This document shows, in pieces, positions 32,778-42,655 of a DNA stretch of 64,000 nucleotides (the stretch's first letter is position 1; each line of letters starts with the position of its first letter). The notes under the pieces were generated by a model. That model was not told where the DNA came from. It worked only from the letters and a program-made list of their open reading frames with translations, and ran no database searches. Location of the stretch: positions 3,596,001 through 3,660,000 of the forward strand of contig NZ_CP027727.1 in the NCBI RefSeq assembly GCF_003851685.1. Direction: 5' to 3'. This DNA comes from Pseudomonas sp. R5-89-07. GTDB lineage: Bacteria; Pseudomonadota; Gammaproteobacteria; Pseudomonadales; Pseudomonadaceae. The translations under genes were made by a program, and so were the position numbers.

Positions 32778-34456
32778 ATTGGGTCAATCAACTGATCGTC
32801 GCGCCGATCCTGCTGCCCTTGCTGACCGCAGCATTGATGCTGATGCTCGGCGAGAAACGCCGCCCGCTGAAGGCAAAAATCAACCTGGTGTCGAGCATGC
32901 TGGGGCTGGGCGTCGCCGTCCTGCTGCTCTACTGGACGCAGAAAGGTGGCCCCGGTTCGATCGGCGTATACCTGCCGGGCAATTGGCAAGTGCCGTTCGG
33001 TATCGTGCTGGTGGTGGATCAACTGTCGGCGCTGATGCTGGTGCTGACCGGGATCATCGGCGTCAGCGCGCTGCTCTTCGCCATGGCCCGCTGGGACCGT
33101 GCCGGCACCAGTTTCCACGCGCTGTTCCAGGTGCAGATGATGGGCCTGTACGGCGCCTTCCTCACCGCCGACCTGTTCAATCTGTTCGTGTTCTTCGAGG
33201 TGCTGCTGGCGGCGTCCTACGGCTTGATGCTGCACGGTTCGGGCCGCGCACGGGTGTCGTCGGGGCTGCATTACATCGCGATCAACCTGCTGGCGTCGTC
33301 ACTGTTTTTGATCGGTGCGGCGATGATCTACGGGGTGACCGGCACGCTGAACTTCGCTGACCTGGCGCTGAAAATCCCGCTGGTGCCGGAGGCCGATCGC
33401 GGCCTGCTGCACGCCGGCGCGGCGATCCTGGCCACCGCGTTCCTGGCCAAGGCCGGCATGTGGCCACTGAACTTCTGGCTGGCCCCGGCCTATTCCTCGG
33501 CCAGCGCGCCGGTGGCGGCGATGTTCGCGATCATGACCAAGGTGGGCGTGTACACCGTGCTGCGCTTGTGGACGTTGCTGTTCTCCGGCCAGGCTGGCGC
33601 TTCGGCGCTGTTTGGCGGTGACTGGCTGGTGTACGGCGGCATGGCGACCATTGTGTGCGCAGCGCTGGCGATGCTCGCGGCGCAGCGCCTGGAACGCATG
33701 GCGAGCCTGAGCATCCTGGTTTCGGCCGGGATCCTGTTGTCGTCCGTGGGGTTTGCCCAGCCGAGCCTGACGGCCGGGGCGCTGTTTTACCTGGTCAGCT
33801 CCACCCTGGCGCTGAGCGCCCTGTTCCTGCTGGCGGAACTGATCGAACGCTCGCGCTCGGCCAACGACCTGCCACTGGACGAAGAGATAGACGCGCTGCC
33901 CAAGGCCATGGAGTCACTGCACCCACGGCCCGGCGTGAACCTCGACGATGAACAGAAAGCCGTGATCGGCCAGGTGATCCCCTGGACCATGGCGTTCCTG
34001 GGCTTGAGCTTTGTCGCCTGCGCCTTGTTGATCATCGGCATGCCGCCGCTGTCCGGGTTTATCGGCAAGCTCAGTCTGCTCAATGCACTGATCAATCCGC
34101 TGGGCCTGGGCAACGCGGTGAATGAACCCATTCGCCCGGCGGCCTGGGGCCTGGTGGCACTGCTGATCCTGTCTGGCCTGGCCTCGCTGATCGCGTTCGC
34201 ACGGCTCGGCATCCAGCGCTTCTGGACCCCTGAAGAGCGCCCCTCGCCGTTGCTGCGCCGCTACGAATGCGTGCCGATCTTCTTCTTGCTGGGCTTGAGC
34301 ATCCTGCTGACCTTCAAGGCCGAGCCGCTGATGCGCTATGCCCAGGCCACCGCCGCCAGCCTGAACAACCCGGAACACTATGTGATGGCAGTGATGGCCA
34401 CACGGCCGGTGCCGAGCCCTGAAGCCCAGGCCGCCGCGCTGGAGGTGCAACCATGA
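32774..34456 (+). CDS. mrpD: Mrp antiporter subunit D
   Basis: A 560-residue NuoM/NuoN-like proton-translocating subunit with about 14 helices. The charged helix residues are seen in LFNLFVFFEVLLAASYGLMLHG (Glu) and KAGMWPLNFWLAPAYSSASAPVAAMFAIMTKVGVYTVLRL (two Lys). Between about 355 and 400 it has a soluble loop (IERSRSANDLPLDEEIDALPKAMESLHPRPGVNLDDEQ) characteristic of the Pseudomonas PhaD type. Start overlaps mrpC by 4 bases, end overlaps mrpE by 4. Confidence 0.93.
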   Translation: MNWVNQLIVAPILLPLLTAALMLMLGEKRRPLKAKINLVSSMLGLGVAVLLLYWTQKGGPGSIGVYLPGNWQVPFGIVLVVDQLSALMLVLTGIIGVSALLFAMARWDRAGTSFHALFQVQMMGLYGAFLTADLFNLFVFFEVLLAASYGLMLHGSGRARVSSGLHYIAINLLASSLFLIGAAMIYGVTGTLNFADLALKIPLVPEADRGLLHAGAAILATAFLAKAGMWPLNFWLAPAYSSASAPVAAMFAIMTKVGVYTVLRLWTLLFSGQAGASALFGGDWLVYGGMATIVCAALAMLAAQRLERMASLSILVSAGILLSSVGFAQPSLTAGALFYLVSSTLALSALFLLAELIERSRSANDLPLDEEIDALPKAMESLHPRPGVNLDDEQKAVIGQVIPWTMAFLGLSFVACALLIIGMPPLSGFIGKLSLLNALINPLGLGNAVNEPIRPAAWGLVALLILSGLASLIAFARLGIQRFWTPEERPSPLLRRYECVPIFFLLGLSILLTFKAEPLMRYAQATAASLNNPEHYVMAVMATRPVPSPEAQAAALEVQP

Positions 34457-34941
34457 AGCGACTGTTCCCTGCCCCCTGGCTGTCCCTGGCGCTCTGGATG
34501 CTGTGGCTGGTGCTGAACCTGTCGGTCAGCCCCGGTAACCTGCTGCTCGGTGCGCTGCTGGGGGTGCTGGCACCGCTGATGATGGCGCCGCTGCGCCCGC
34601 AACCGATCAGCCTGCGCCGTCCCGGTGTGATCCTGCGCCTGTTCCTGCTGGTGGGCCGTGACGTGATTGTGTCCAACCTGCAAGTGGCCTGGGGCGTGCT
34701 GCGGTGCGGCACACGAGCGCCGCGTTCGCGCTTTATCAAGATTCCCCTGGACCTGCGCAGCCCCAACGGCCTGGCGGCGCTGTCGATGATCACCACGGTG
34801 ATCCCCGGCACCATCTGGTCCGAACTGGCGCTGGACCGCAGTATCCTGCTCTTGCACGTGTTCGACCTGGACGAGGAAGCGCCGTTTATCGAGCACTTCA
34901 AAGCCACCTACGAGCGGCCCCTGATGGAGATCTTCGAATGA
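34453..34941 (+). CDS. mrpE: Mrp antiporter subunit E
   Basis: A 162-residue protein with two to three N-terminal helices (LSLALWMLWLVLNLSVSPGNLLLGALLGVLAPLMM) and a conserved soluble C-terminal domain containing LAALSMITTVIPGTIWSELALDRSILLLHVFDLDEE, the MrpE hallmark TxTPGT-like stretch (ITTVIPGT here). The complex needs E for assembly. It overlaps mrpF by 4 bases. Confidence 0.92.
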   Translation: MKRLFPAPWLSLALWMLWLVLNLSVSPGNLLLGALLGVLAPLMMAPLRPQPISLRRPGVILRLFLLVGRDVIVSNLQVAWGVLRCGTRAPRSRFIKIPLDLRSPNGLAALSMITTVIPGTIWSELALDRSILLLHVFDLDEEAPFIEHFKATYERPLMEIFE

Positions 34942-35216
34942 GCGCCCTGCTCGCCAATGCGATCCTGTTCAGCCTGTTCCTGTTCAGCCTGGCCATGGTG
35001 CTTACCCTGATCCGCCTGTTCAAAGGCCCATCGGCCCAGGACCGGGTACTGGCACTGGACTACCTGTACATCCTGGCCATGCTGATGATGTTGGTGCTGG
35101 GCATTCGTTACGCCAGTGACACCTACTTTGAAGCGGCGCTGTTGATTGCGCTGTTCGGCTTCGTGGGCTCGTTCGCCCTGGCCAAGTTCCTGCTGCGTGG
35201 CGAGGTGATCGAATGA
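34938..35216 (+). CDS. mrpF: Mrp antiporter subunit F
   Basis: A 92-residue, three-helix subunit with the family motif LTLIRLFKGPSAQDRVLALDYLYI followed by EAALLIALFGFVGSFALAKFLLRGEVIE. The Asp in the first loop (QDRV) is invariant in MrpF. Start ATG at 34938 overlaps mrpE; the stop overlaps mrpG by 4 bases. Confidence 0.92.
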   Translation: MSALLANAILFSLFLFSLAMVLTLIRLFKGPSAQDRVLALDYLYILAMLMMLVLGIRYASDTYFEAALLIALFGFVGSFALAKFLLRGEVIE

Positions 35217-35551
35217 TGCCGTTATGGATGGAAATTGTCGTCGCCGTGCTGCTGGTGTTAAGCAGCGTGTTTGCGCTGATTGGCGCGATTGGCTTGCTGC
35301 GCATGAAAGACTTCTTCCAGCGCATGCACCCGCCGGCACTGGCCTCGACGATTGGGGCCTGGTGTGTCGCATTGGCATCGATCATCTATTTTTCGGTACT
35401 CAAGTCCGGGCCGGTGTTGCACGGGTGGTTGATACCGATTCTGTTGTCGATCACGGTGCCGGTGACCACACTGCTATTGGCCCGGACTGCGCTGTTCCGC
35501 AAGCGCATGGCCGGCGACGACGTGCCCGCTGAAGTCAGCAGCCGCCGCTGA
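35213..35551 (+). CDS. mrpG: Mrp antiporter subunit G
   Basis: A 112-residue, three-helix subunit: EIVVAVLLVLSSVFALIGAIGLLRMKDFFQRMHPPALASTIG is the MrpG signature (IGLLRxxDxxxRxHxxxxxxTxG), then WCVALASIIYF and LIPILLSITVPVTTLLLARTALFRK. It is the last gene of the operon and is followed by a REP doublet. Confidence 0.92.
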   Translation: MMPLWMEIVVAVLLVLSSVFALIGAIGLLRMKDFFQRMHPPALASTIGAWCVALASIIYFSVLKSGPVLHGWLIPILLSITVPVTTLLLARTALFRKRMAGDDVPAEVSSRR

Positions 35552-35575
35552 TTAAAGATCGGACACGATCTAAAA

Positions 35576-35665
35576 TGTGGGAGGGGGCTTGCCCCCGATA
35601 ACGGTGTATCAGTGACAGATTAACTGACTGAGCCACCGCTATCGGGAGCAAGCCCCCTCCCACAG
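35576..35665. repeat. REP doublet after the mrp operon
   Basis: TGTGGGAGGGGGCTTGCCCC faces a second copy with one mismatch (ATCGGGAGCAAGCCCCCTCC). It lies between mrpG and the convergent acyl-CoA-dehydrogenase-like gene and probably stops or attenuates both transcripts. Confidence 0.9.
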
Positions 35666-35701
35666 TTGGTAATGCGTCAGGCGAAAGATCAGATGTGGGT
35701 T

Positions 35702-36820
35702 CTAGCTCAATTGCTCGCACAGGAACGCACTGCTGGCGCTCCTGGACGTCGGGTGGAACGCCAACACACGCGTAGCCACCAGCAGATAGGCGACTTCTTC
35801 CGACGACATGAACGCCATGCCGCCCATCAGCTCGAAAGCACGCGTGCCGATACGGTTGACGGCTTCCTGCACCGCGAAGCGTGTGGCCTGTGCACGCGCC
35901 AGGTCGGCGCGCAAGAATCGGTGTTCATCTATCGACGTTGCCAGCCCCTGTAACGCCATCGTCGCCCCCTGCACATCGATGAGCAACAGCGCCCGATCCT
36001 GCGGCGAACCCTTGCCCGCCGTCAATGCACGCGATGCCAATGCCGATGCCATGCCCAGGTAGGACGATGCCGCCAGCAACTGGAACCAGATCGCAAACAA
36101 ATGGTTACCCGTGCCCTGTTGATCCTCATCGAGTTGCGCATCCACGGTTTTGCTGAAATGCATCATGGACTCGGGAACCATCAGGTTATTGAAGATGACC
36201 TCATGGCTGTTCGCCGCTTGCAGATGGGGAACACCCCAGAACTTCCTGCGCTCGATACACGGATCGCCCGCCAGCCCCGCGCCAATGCCAAGATGCAGGT
36301 GCCCTTCTGGATCAACGTAGTTGACGCCAAAGGTGATCACGTCGAAGTGATGGGTCATCGTGCACGGCTTCTTGCTGCCATTGACCACATACCCTTCGGC
36401 GGTTTTTTCAACGCTCATGGTCGACGACAAAATATCCGAATGCGCGCGCCCCTCGGCGAACCCGGACGCCACCAACAAGTCGTTGCGTGCAACGAGGCTC
36501 AACAAGCCCTCAAGATCAGGAAAGAAATAACTGGCTGCCATCATGCCGGCGATGGTGTGGTGATGCATGGTCATCATCACCGCCAGCGACGGGCAATGTG
36601 CGCCGACCCACGTGTGCAACTGCGCCAACTTGCGTGCGCTGACACCTTCCCCACCCAGTGCCTCAGCGATGGCAAGCCCAGGCCGGCCCACTGTTCGGAA
36701 CAGATCGGCCAATCGTTGAGACTCACCCCGTTCAAGTTCCAAAAGTGATGCGGACTCAAGAAAGGCTGCCATTTGCGGTATCAGCTCAAACGCGGTCGTT
36801 CGTTCTTCTGTCAAAAACAT
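35702..36820 (-). CDS. Acyl-CoA-dehydrogenase-like flavoprotein
   Basis: A 372-residue protein beginning MFLTEERTTAFELIPQMAAF at 36820, where GAAGGG gives a good ribosome binding site. It has the three ACAD domains: an N-terminal helical part (GRPGLAIAEALGGEGVSARKLAQLHTWVGAHCPSLAVMMTMHHH), a beta domain (DLLVASGFAEGRAHSDILSST, GYVVNGSKKPCTMTHHFD) and a C-terminal helical bundle (NRIGTRAFELMGGMAFMSSEEVAYLLVAT). The usual catalytic Glu motif is not recognisable at the normal place, so it may be a desaturase-like or unusual member. It lies 65 bases after an OlsB/FeeM-like N-acyltransferase gene and probably works with it. Confidence 0.72.
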   Translation of the reverse strand: MFLTEERTTAFELIPQMAAFLESASLLELERGESQRLADLFRTVGRPGLAIAEALGGEGVSARKLAQLHTWVGAHCPSLAVMMTMHHHTIAGMMAASYFFPDLEGLLSLVARNDLLVASGFAEGRAHSDILSSTMSVEKTAEGYVVNGSKKPCTMTHHFDVITFGVNYVDPEGHLHLGIGAGLAGDPCIERRKFWGVPHLQAANSHEVIFNNLMVPESMMHFSKTVDAQLDEDQQGTGNHLFAIWFQLLAASSYLGMASALASRALTAGKGSPQDRALLLIDVQGATMALQGLATSIDEHRFLRADLARAQATRFAVQEAVNRIGTRAFELMGGMAFMSSEEVAYLLVATRVLAFHPTSRSASSAFLCEQLS

Positions 36821-36885
36821 AGTATTAACACCCTTCAATGGTTCGTGCGGTTTCACAACTCATACTCAATGGAGTGATGACTTAG

Positions 36886-37650
36886 TTACTTCAGATAATG
36901 GCGCGCATAGCGCTGATCCAAATTCGCTAACGGCAACAACGCAAAGAAGTCAGCCGAATGAAAGTCGCAATCCCAGGCCGGTTCACCGCACACCCAGGCA
37001 CCACTGCGCAAATAACCTTTTAATAAAGGTGGCATCTGCACATGTTTTTCACTTTGAACTTCATGAAGTACATAGGGCGTGTGAGGGGTGACACGGTATT
37101 GAGCCGGTGCAACCTGTTCGGGTGTCAATGCACGATAGATGGCCGAGGCCAGATAACCGCCGTCAGCCAAACTGACGCTGGCGCACCCCATCAAATAATC
37201 GCAGCCTTCACGCCGCATGTAGGCTGCCAGGCCCGACCACAGCATCATGATCACGCTGCCGCTGCGGTAGTCTGGGTGCACACAGGCATGCCCCGCTTCG
37301 ATAATACGTGCGCGCAAATGATCCAATCGACTGAGATCGAACTCTCTTTCTGAATAGTAGTGCCCCACGTGCAGGGCGGCTTTAGGGCTCATTAGCCGAT
37401 AAGTGCCCACTACACGGGCAGTTGTGGTGTCCTGCACTATCAGATGGTCGCAATAGTCATCAAACTCATCGGCATTCAAACCTTGCGTATTTGTAAGTGC
37501 CGGCGCCTGAAAGGTTTCATTGAAAACTTTATAACGAAGCGCTTGTACCTCTCGCAGTTGCTCTGGCGTACTGGCGAGGCCAACCGTCAACTTGCCGATA
37601 CGGGGCGGCACGCCGGAATCCGGATGATTGGTCTGTTTGAGCATTTGCAT
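36886..37650 (-). CDS. GNAT-fold N-acyltransferase, OlsB/FeeM-like
   Basis: A 254-residue cytoplasmic protein starting MQMLKQTNHPDSGVPPRIGK at 37650. Core features are EVQALRYKVFNETFQA, DEFDDYCDHLIVQD, ARVVGTYRLMSPKAA, HLRARIIEAGHACVHPDYRSGSVIMMLWSGLAAYMRREGCDYLMGCASVSLADGGY, all typical of the Acetyltransf_5 family that includes ornithine N-acyltransferase OlsB and long-chain N-acyl amino acid synthase FeeM. These use acyl-ACP and an amino acid. No olsA (second acyltransferase) gene is next to it, so a single N-acyl product rather than ornithine lipid is possible. An acyl-CoA-dehydrogenase-like gene follows. Confidence 0.75.
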   Translation of the reverse strand: MQMLKQTNHPDSGVPPRIGKLTVGLASTPEQLREVQALRYKVFNETFQAPALTNTQGLNADEFDDYCDHLIVQDTTTARVVGTYRLMSPKAALHVGHYYSEREFDLSRLDHLRARIIEAGHACVHPDYRSGSVIMMLWSGLAAYMRREGCDYLMGCASVSLADGGYLASAIYRALTPEQVAPAQYRVTPHTPYVLHEVQSEKHVQMPPLLKGYLRSGAWVCGEPAWDCDFHSADFFALLPLANLDQRYARHYLK

Positions 37651-37793
37651 AGGTGTTCCCTTTTTACAACGCCAAGTAATAAACAAAACATTACCTGCGC
37701 CGCTCGAAGGGGGACTGTAAGGAAACTCTGAAACCTGGAGTGAATTGGGCAAGACTAGAACGCAGCGTTACGGGATGCATTCCCGTCAACCCA

Positions 37794-37885
37794 ATGTGGG
37801 AGGGGGCTTGCCCCCGATTGCGGTGGGCCAGTTCCAGATGAACTGGCTGAACCACCGCTATCGGGGGCAAGCCCCCTCCCACATT
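37794..37885. repeat. REP doublet after cysS
   Basis: ATGTGGGAGGGGGCTTGCCC and GGGGCAAGCCCCCTCCCACAT face each other across about 45 bases, 17 bases from the cysS stop and upstream of the N-acyltransferase gene. The promoter of the acyltransferase gene should lie in 37651-37790. Confidence 0.92.
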
Positions 37886-37901
37886 TACATCGACTTATCA
37901 G

Positions 37902-39290
<1,389 letters not shown>

Positions 39291-39308
39291 AACGGCTTCC
39301 TTAGAGAA

Positions 39309-41009
39309 TCACTGGCCCCACGAATCACGCAAGGTCACGGTACGGTTGAATACCGGATGACCAGGTTTGGAGTCCTTGATATCCGCGCAGAAGTAACCTT
39401 CGCGCTCGAACTGGAAACGGTCTTCCGGCTGTGCGTCGCCAAGCGATGGCTCGGCACGACAACCCGTGAGTACTTGCAGGGAGTCTGGGTTGATGTTGTC
39501 GAGGAAGCTTGCGCTGTCTTCGGCCTTCTCAGGGTTGGGCGAGCGGAACAGACGATCGTACAGGCGCACTTCGCATTCGATGCTGGCGGCGGCCGGTACC
39601 CAGTGCACCACGCCCTTGACCTTGCGGCCTTCGGGGTTTTTGCCCAGGGTGTCCGGGTCGTAGGAGCAGCGCAGTTCGACGATGTTGCCATCGGCGTCCT
39701 TGATCGCTTCGTCGGCGCGGATCACGTAGCTGCCGCGCAGGCGTACTTCGCCGTTCGGCTCCAGGCGCTTGTAGCCTTTTGGCGGCTCTTCCATGAAGTC
39801 ATCGCGGTCGATGTAGATTTCACGGGCGAACGGCAGCTTGCGCACGCCGAGTTCTTCTTTCTGCGGATGACGCGGCAGTTCGAGGTTTTCGACCTGGTCT
39901 TGCGGGTAGTTGGTGATCACGACTTTCAATGGACGCAGCACGCACATGGCACGCGGCGCGTTTGCGTCGAGGTCCTGGCGGATGCTGAATTCGAGCATGC
40001 CGAAGTCGACCACGCCGTCGGAACGGTTGGTGCCGACCATCTCGCAGAAGTTACGGATCGACGCCGGGGTGTAGCCGCGACGACGGAAGCCCGACAGGGT
40101 CGACATGCGCGGGTCGTCCCAGCCATGCACGTGCTTCTCATCCACCAGTTGCTTGAGCTTGCGCTTGCTGGTGATGGTGTAGTTCAGGTTCAGGCGGCTG
40201 AACTCGTACTGGCGCGGCTGTGCCGGCACCGGCAGGTTGCTCAGGAACCACTCGTACAGCGGGCGATGGCTCTCGAACTCCAGGGTGCAGATGGAGTGAG
40301 TGATGCCTTCGATGGCGTCCGACTGACCGTGGGTGAAGTCGTAGTTGGGGTAGATGCACCACTTGTCACCGGTCTGGTGGTGGTGGGCATGGCGGATGCG
40401 GTACATGATCGGGTCGCGCAGGTTCATGTTCGGCGAGGCCATGTCGATCTTGGCGCGCAGCACGCGGGCGCCATCCGGGAACTCACCGGCGCGCATGCGG
40501 GCGAACCAGTCGAGGTTCTCTTCTACCGAACGGTCGCGGAACGGGCTGTTCTTGCCCGGCTCGGTCAAGGTGCCGCGGTATTCCCGGGCCTGTTCCGGGC
40601 TCAGGTCGTCGACATAGGCCTTGCCGGCCTTGATCAGCTCGACGGCCCAGTCGTGCAGCTGGTCGAAGTACTGCGAGGCATAGCGCACTTTACCGGACCA
40701 TTCGAAGCCCAGCCACTTCACGTCGCTTTCGATGGCATCGATGTATTCCTGGTCTTCCTTGGCCGGGTTGGTGTCGTCGAAACGCAGGTGCGTGACGCCA
40801 CCGAACTCCTGGGCCAGCCCGAAGTTCACACAGATCGACTTGGCGTGACCGATGTGCAGGTAGCCGTTGGGCTCTGGCGGGAAACGGGTGACGATCTGCG
40901 TGTGCTTGCCCGATTCGAGGTCCGCCTGGATGATCGGGCGCAGGAAATTGACCGGGACGGCAGGTCCGGCCTTGGAATTCGAGGTAGGGTCGACAGTGGG
41001 CTTGCTCAT
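39309..41009 (-). CDS. glnS: Glutaminyl-tRNA synthetase
   Basis: A 566-residue class I synthetase starting [16 protein letters not shown] at 41009 (15 codons inside the longest frame, with AAGGA just before it). The HIGH motif is [19 protein letters not shown]; the KMSKS equivalent is TSKRKLKQL. Domains run from catalytic (about 30-350) to the anticodon-binding beta barrels (from about 350), ending in [17 protein letters not shown]. It charges tRNA-Gln directly. The divergent ppiB gene begins 240 bases away; the intergenic region shows no other gene. Confidence 0.96.
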   Translation of the reverse strand: MSKPTVDPTSNSKAGPAVPVNFLRPIIQADLESGKHTQIVTRFPPEPNGYLHIGHAKSICVNFGLAQEFGGVTHLRFDDTNPAKEDQEYIDAIESDVKWLGFEWSGKVRYASQYFDQLHDWAVELIKAGKAYVDDLSPEQAREYRGTLTEPGKNSPFRDRSVEENLDWFARMRAGEFPDGARVLRAKIDMASPNMNLRDPIMYRIRHAHHHQTGDKWCIYPNYDFTHGQSDAIEGITHSICTLEFESHRPLYEWFLSNLPVPAQPRQYEFSRLNLNYTITSKRKLKQLVDEKHVHGWDDPRMSTLSGFRRRGYTPASIRNFCEMVGTNRSDGVVDFGMLEFSIRQDLDANAPRAMCVLRPLKVVITNYPQDQVENLELPRHPQKEELGVRKLPFAREIYIDRDDFMEEPPKGYKRLEPNGEVRLRGSYVIRADEAIKDADGNIVELRCSYDPDTLGKNPEGRKVKGVVHWVPAAASIECEVRLYDRLFRSPNPEKAEDSASFLDNINPDSLQVLTGCRAEPSLGDAQPEDRFQFEREGYFCADIKDSKPGHPVFNRTVTLRDSWGQ

Positions 41010-41248
41010 AGGATCCTTGAACAGACAGGTTCGTGGCCGGTTGAGGCCAGACAAAACAAAGGCGATATCATAGCTGATGCTGTCAAGGCGCTGACAGCGG
41101 TTGAGGTGCTTTTAACGCACCAGTGGTAAAAAACCACCTCGAAATTCCTGCGCGGCACGCTAAACTGCGCGCCTTGGCCGACGTTTAGCCAGACAGGTAA
41201 GGCGCCCAGGCGCTCAAACCCACGAATTCCCTGAAAAGAGTAGTGAAC

Positions 41249-41755
41249 ATGACTCAAGTCAAACTGACCACCAACCACGGTGACATCGTCATCGAGCTGA
41301 ACGCCGAGAAAGCGCCGATCACCGTCGCCAACTTCATCGAGTACGTCAAAGCCGGCCACTACGAAAACACTGTTTTCCACCGTGTCATCGGCAACTTCAT
41401 GATCCAGGGCGGCGGTTTCGAGCCAGGCATGAAAGAGAAGAAAGACAAGCGTCCAAGCATCCAGAACGAAGCGGACAACGGCCTTTCCAACGACAAGTAC
41501 ACCGTCGCCATGGCCCGCACCATGGAGCCGCATTCGGCCTCTGCGCAGTTCTTCATCAACGTTGCCGACAACGCCTTCCTGAACCACAGCGGCAAGAACG
41601 TGCAGGGTTGGGGCTACGCCGTGTTCGGTAAAGTCACCGCTGGCACCGACGTTGTCGACAAGATCAAAGGCGTGTCCACCACGTCCAAGGCCGGTCACCA
41701 GGATGTTCCCGCAGAAGACGTGATCGTCGAGAAAGCCGAGATCATCGAAGCGTGA
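41249..41755 (+). CDS. ppiB: Peptidyl-prolyl cis-trans isomerase B, cytoplasmic cyclophilin
   Basis: A 168-residue cyclophilin without a signal peptide. Active-site residues are in [24 protein letters not shown] (Arg, Phe, Met, Gln) and [18 protein letters not shown]. It accelerates proline isomerisation in cytosolic proteins. ATG 41249 is preferred over GTG 41243. It overlaps lpxH by 4 bases (GTGA), the conserved ppiB-lpxH pair. Confidence 0.95.
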   Translation: MTQVKLTTNHGDIVIELNAEKAPITVANFIEYVKAGHYENTVFHRVIGNFMIQGGGFEPGMKEKKDKRPSIQNEADNGLSNDKYTVAMARTMEPHSASAQFFINVADNAFLNHSGKNVQGWGYAVFGKVTAGTDVVDKIKGVSTTSKAGHQDVPAEDVIVEKAEIIEA

Positions 41756-42501
41756 TATTGCTGATTTCAGACTTGCATCTGGAAGAGGAGCGCCCGGACA
41801 TCACCCGGGCGTTTCTGGATCTGCTCCACGGCCGCGCCCGTGGCGCCCAGGCGTTGTACATTCTAGGGGACTTCTTTGAAGCCTGGATTGGCGACGATGG
41901 GATGACACCGTTCCAGCGCTCCATCTGTGCGGCGCTGCGCGAACTGAGCGACAGCGGCACCCCGATTTTCATCATGCACGGCAACCGCGATTTCCTGATC
42001 GGCAGGGCGTTCTGCAAAGCGGCAGGCGCAACCTTGCTCAAGGACCCGAGTGTCGTGCAGCTCGCCGGCGAACCCGTGCTGCTGATGCACGGCGACAGCC
42101 TCTGCACCCGCGACCTTGGCTATATGAAGCTGCGGCGCATCCTGCGTAACCCGATTGTGCTGTTTATCCTGAGGCATCTGCCGTTGCGCACCCGCCACAA
42201 ACTGGCGCGCAAGTTGCGCAGCGAAAGCAGTGCCCAGGTACGCATGAAGGCCAACGACATAGTCGACGTCACGCCCGAAGAAGTACCACGGGTGATGCAG
42301 CAATTTGGCGTGCGCACCCTGGTCCACGGCCACACCCACCGCCCTGCCATCCACAAACTGCAGATTGGCGACCAGGCGGCCAAACGCATTGTGCTGGGGG
42401 ACTGGGACAAGCAAGGGTGGGCGTTGCAGGTGGATGAGCAAGGGTTTCAGTTGGCGGCGTTTGACTTCGTCAATCCGCAGCTGGCGTTGCCTGGCGCTTG
42501 A
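41752..42501 (+). CDS. lpxH: UDP-2,3-diacylglucosamine diphosphatase
   Basis: A 249-residue metallophosphoesterase of lipid A synthesis, which cleaves UDP-2,3-diacylglucosamine to lipid X and UMP at the inner membrane. Metal-binding motifs are [10 protein letters not shown] (DxH), [12 protein letters not shown] (GDxxExWxGDD), MHGNRDF (GNRD) and HGHTHRPA (GHTH). The start is GTG, overlapping the ppiB stop. Confidence 0.95.
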   Translation: MILLISDLHLEEERPDITRAFLDLLHGRARGAQALYILGDFFEAWIGDDGMTPFQRSICAALRELSDSGTPIFIMHGNRDFLIGRAFCKAAGATLLKDPSVVQLAGEPVLLMHGDSLCTRDLGYMKLRRILRNPIVLFILRHLPLRTRHKLARKLRSESSAQVRMKANDIVDVTPEEVPRVMQQFGVRTLVHGHTHRPAIHKLQIGDQAAKRIVLGDWDKQGWALQVDEQGFQLAAFDFVNPQLALPGA

Positions 42502-42539
42502 GCCCGAACACCACTGATCCACTGTGAACAGAAATCAAA

Positions 42540-42632
42540 ATGTGGGAGGGGGCTTGCCCCCGATGGCATTCGGTCAGTTACTGATGAGTGGACTGACACA
42601 CTGCTATCGGGGGCAAGCCCCCTCCCACATTT
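42540..42632. repeat. REP doublet after lpxH
   Basis: TGTGGGAGGGGGCTTGCCCC and its facing copy flank a 45-base spacer. It sits between lpxH and the convergent emrB-like gene and accounts for nearly the whole gap. Confidence 0.92.
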
Positions 42633-42655
42633 GATTGCATTTCAACTCTCGGAGA

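Noticed and set aside
37651..37790. LuxI/LuxR-type quorum sensing locus next to the N-acyltransferase
   Set aside because: The acyltransferase sequence is of the OlsB/FeeM type rather than LuxI, and no LuxR gene is adjacent.
39357..41129. 590-codon open frame antisense to glnS
   Set aside because: Overlaps a complete, motif-verified synthetase; composition is that of a reverse-strand artefact.
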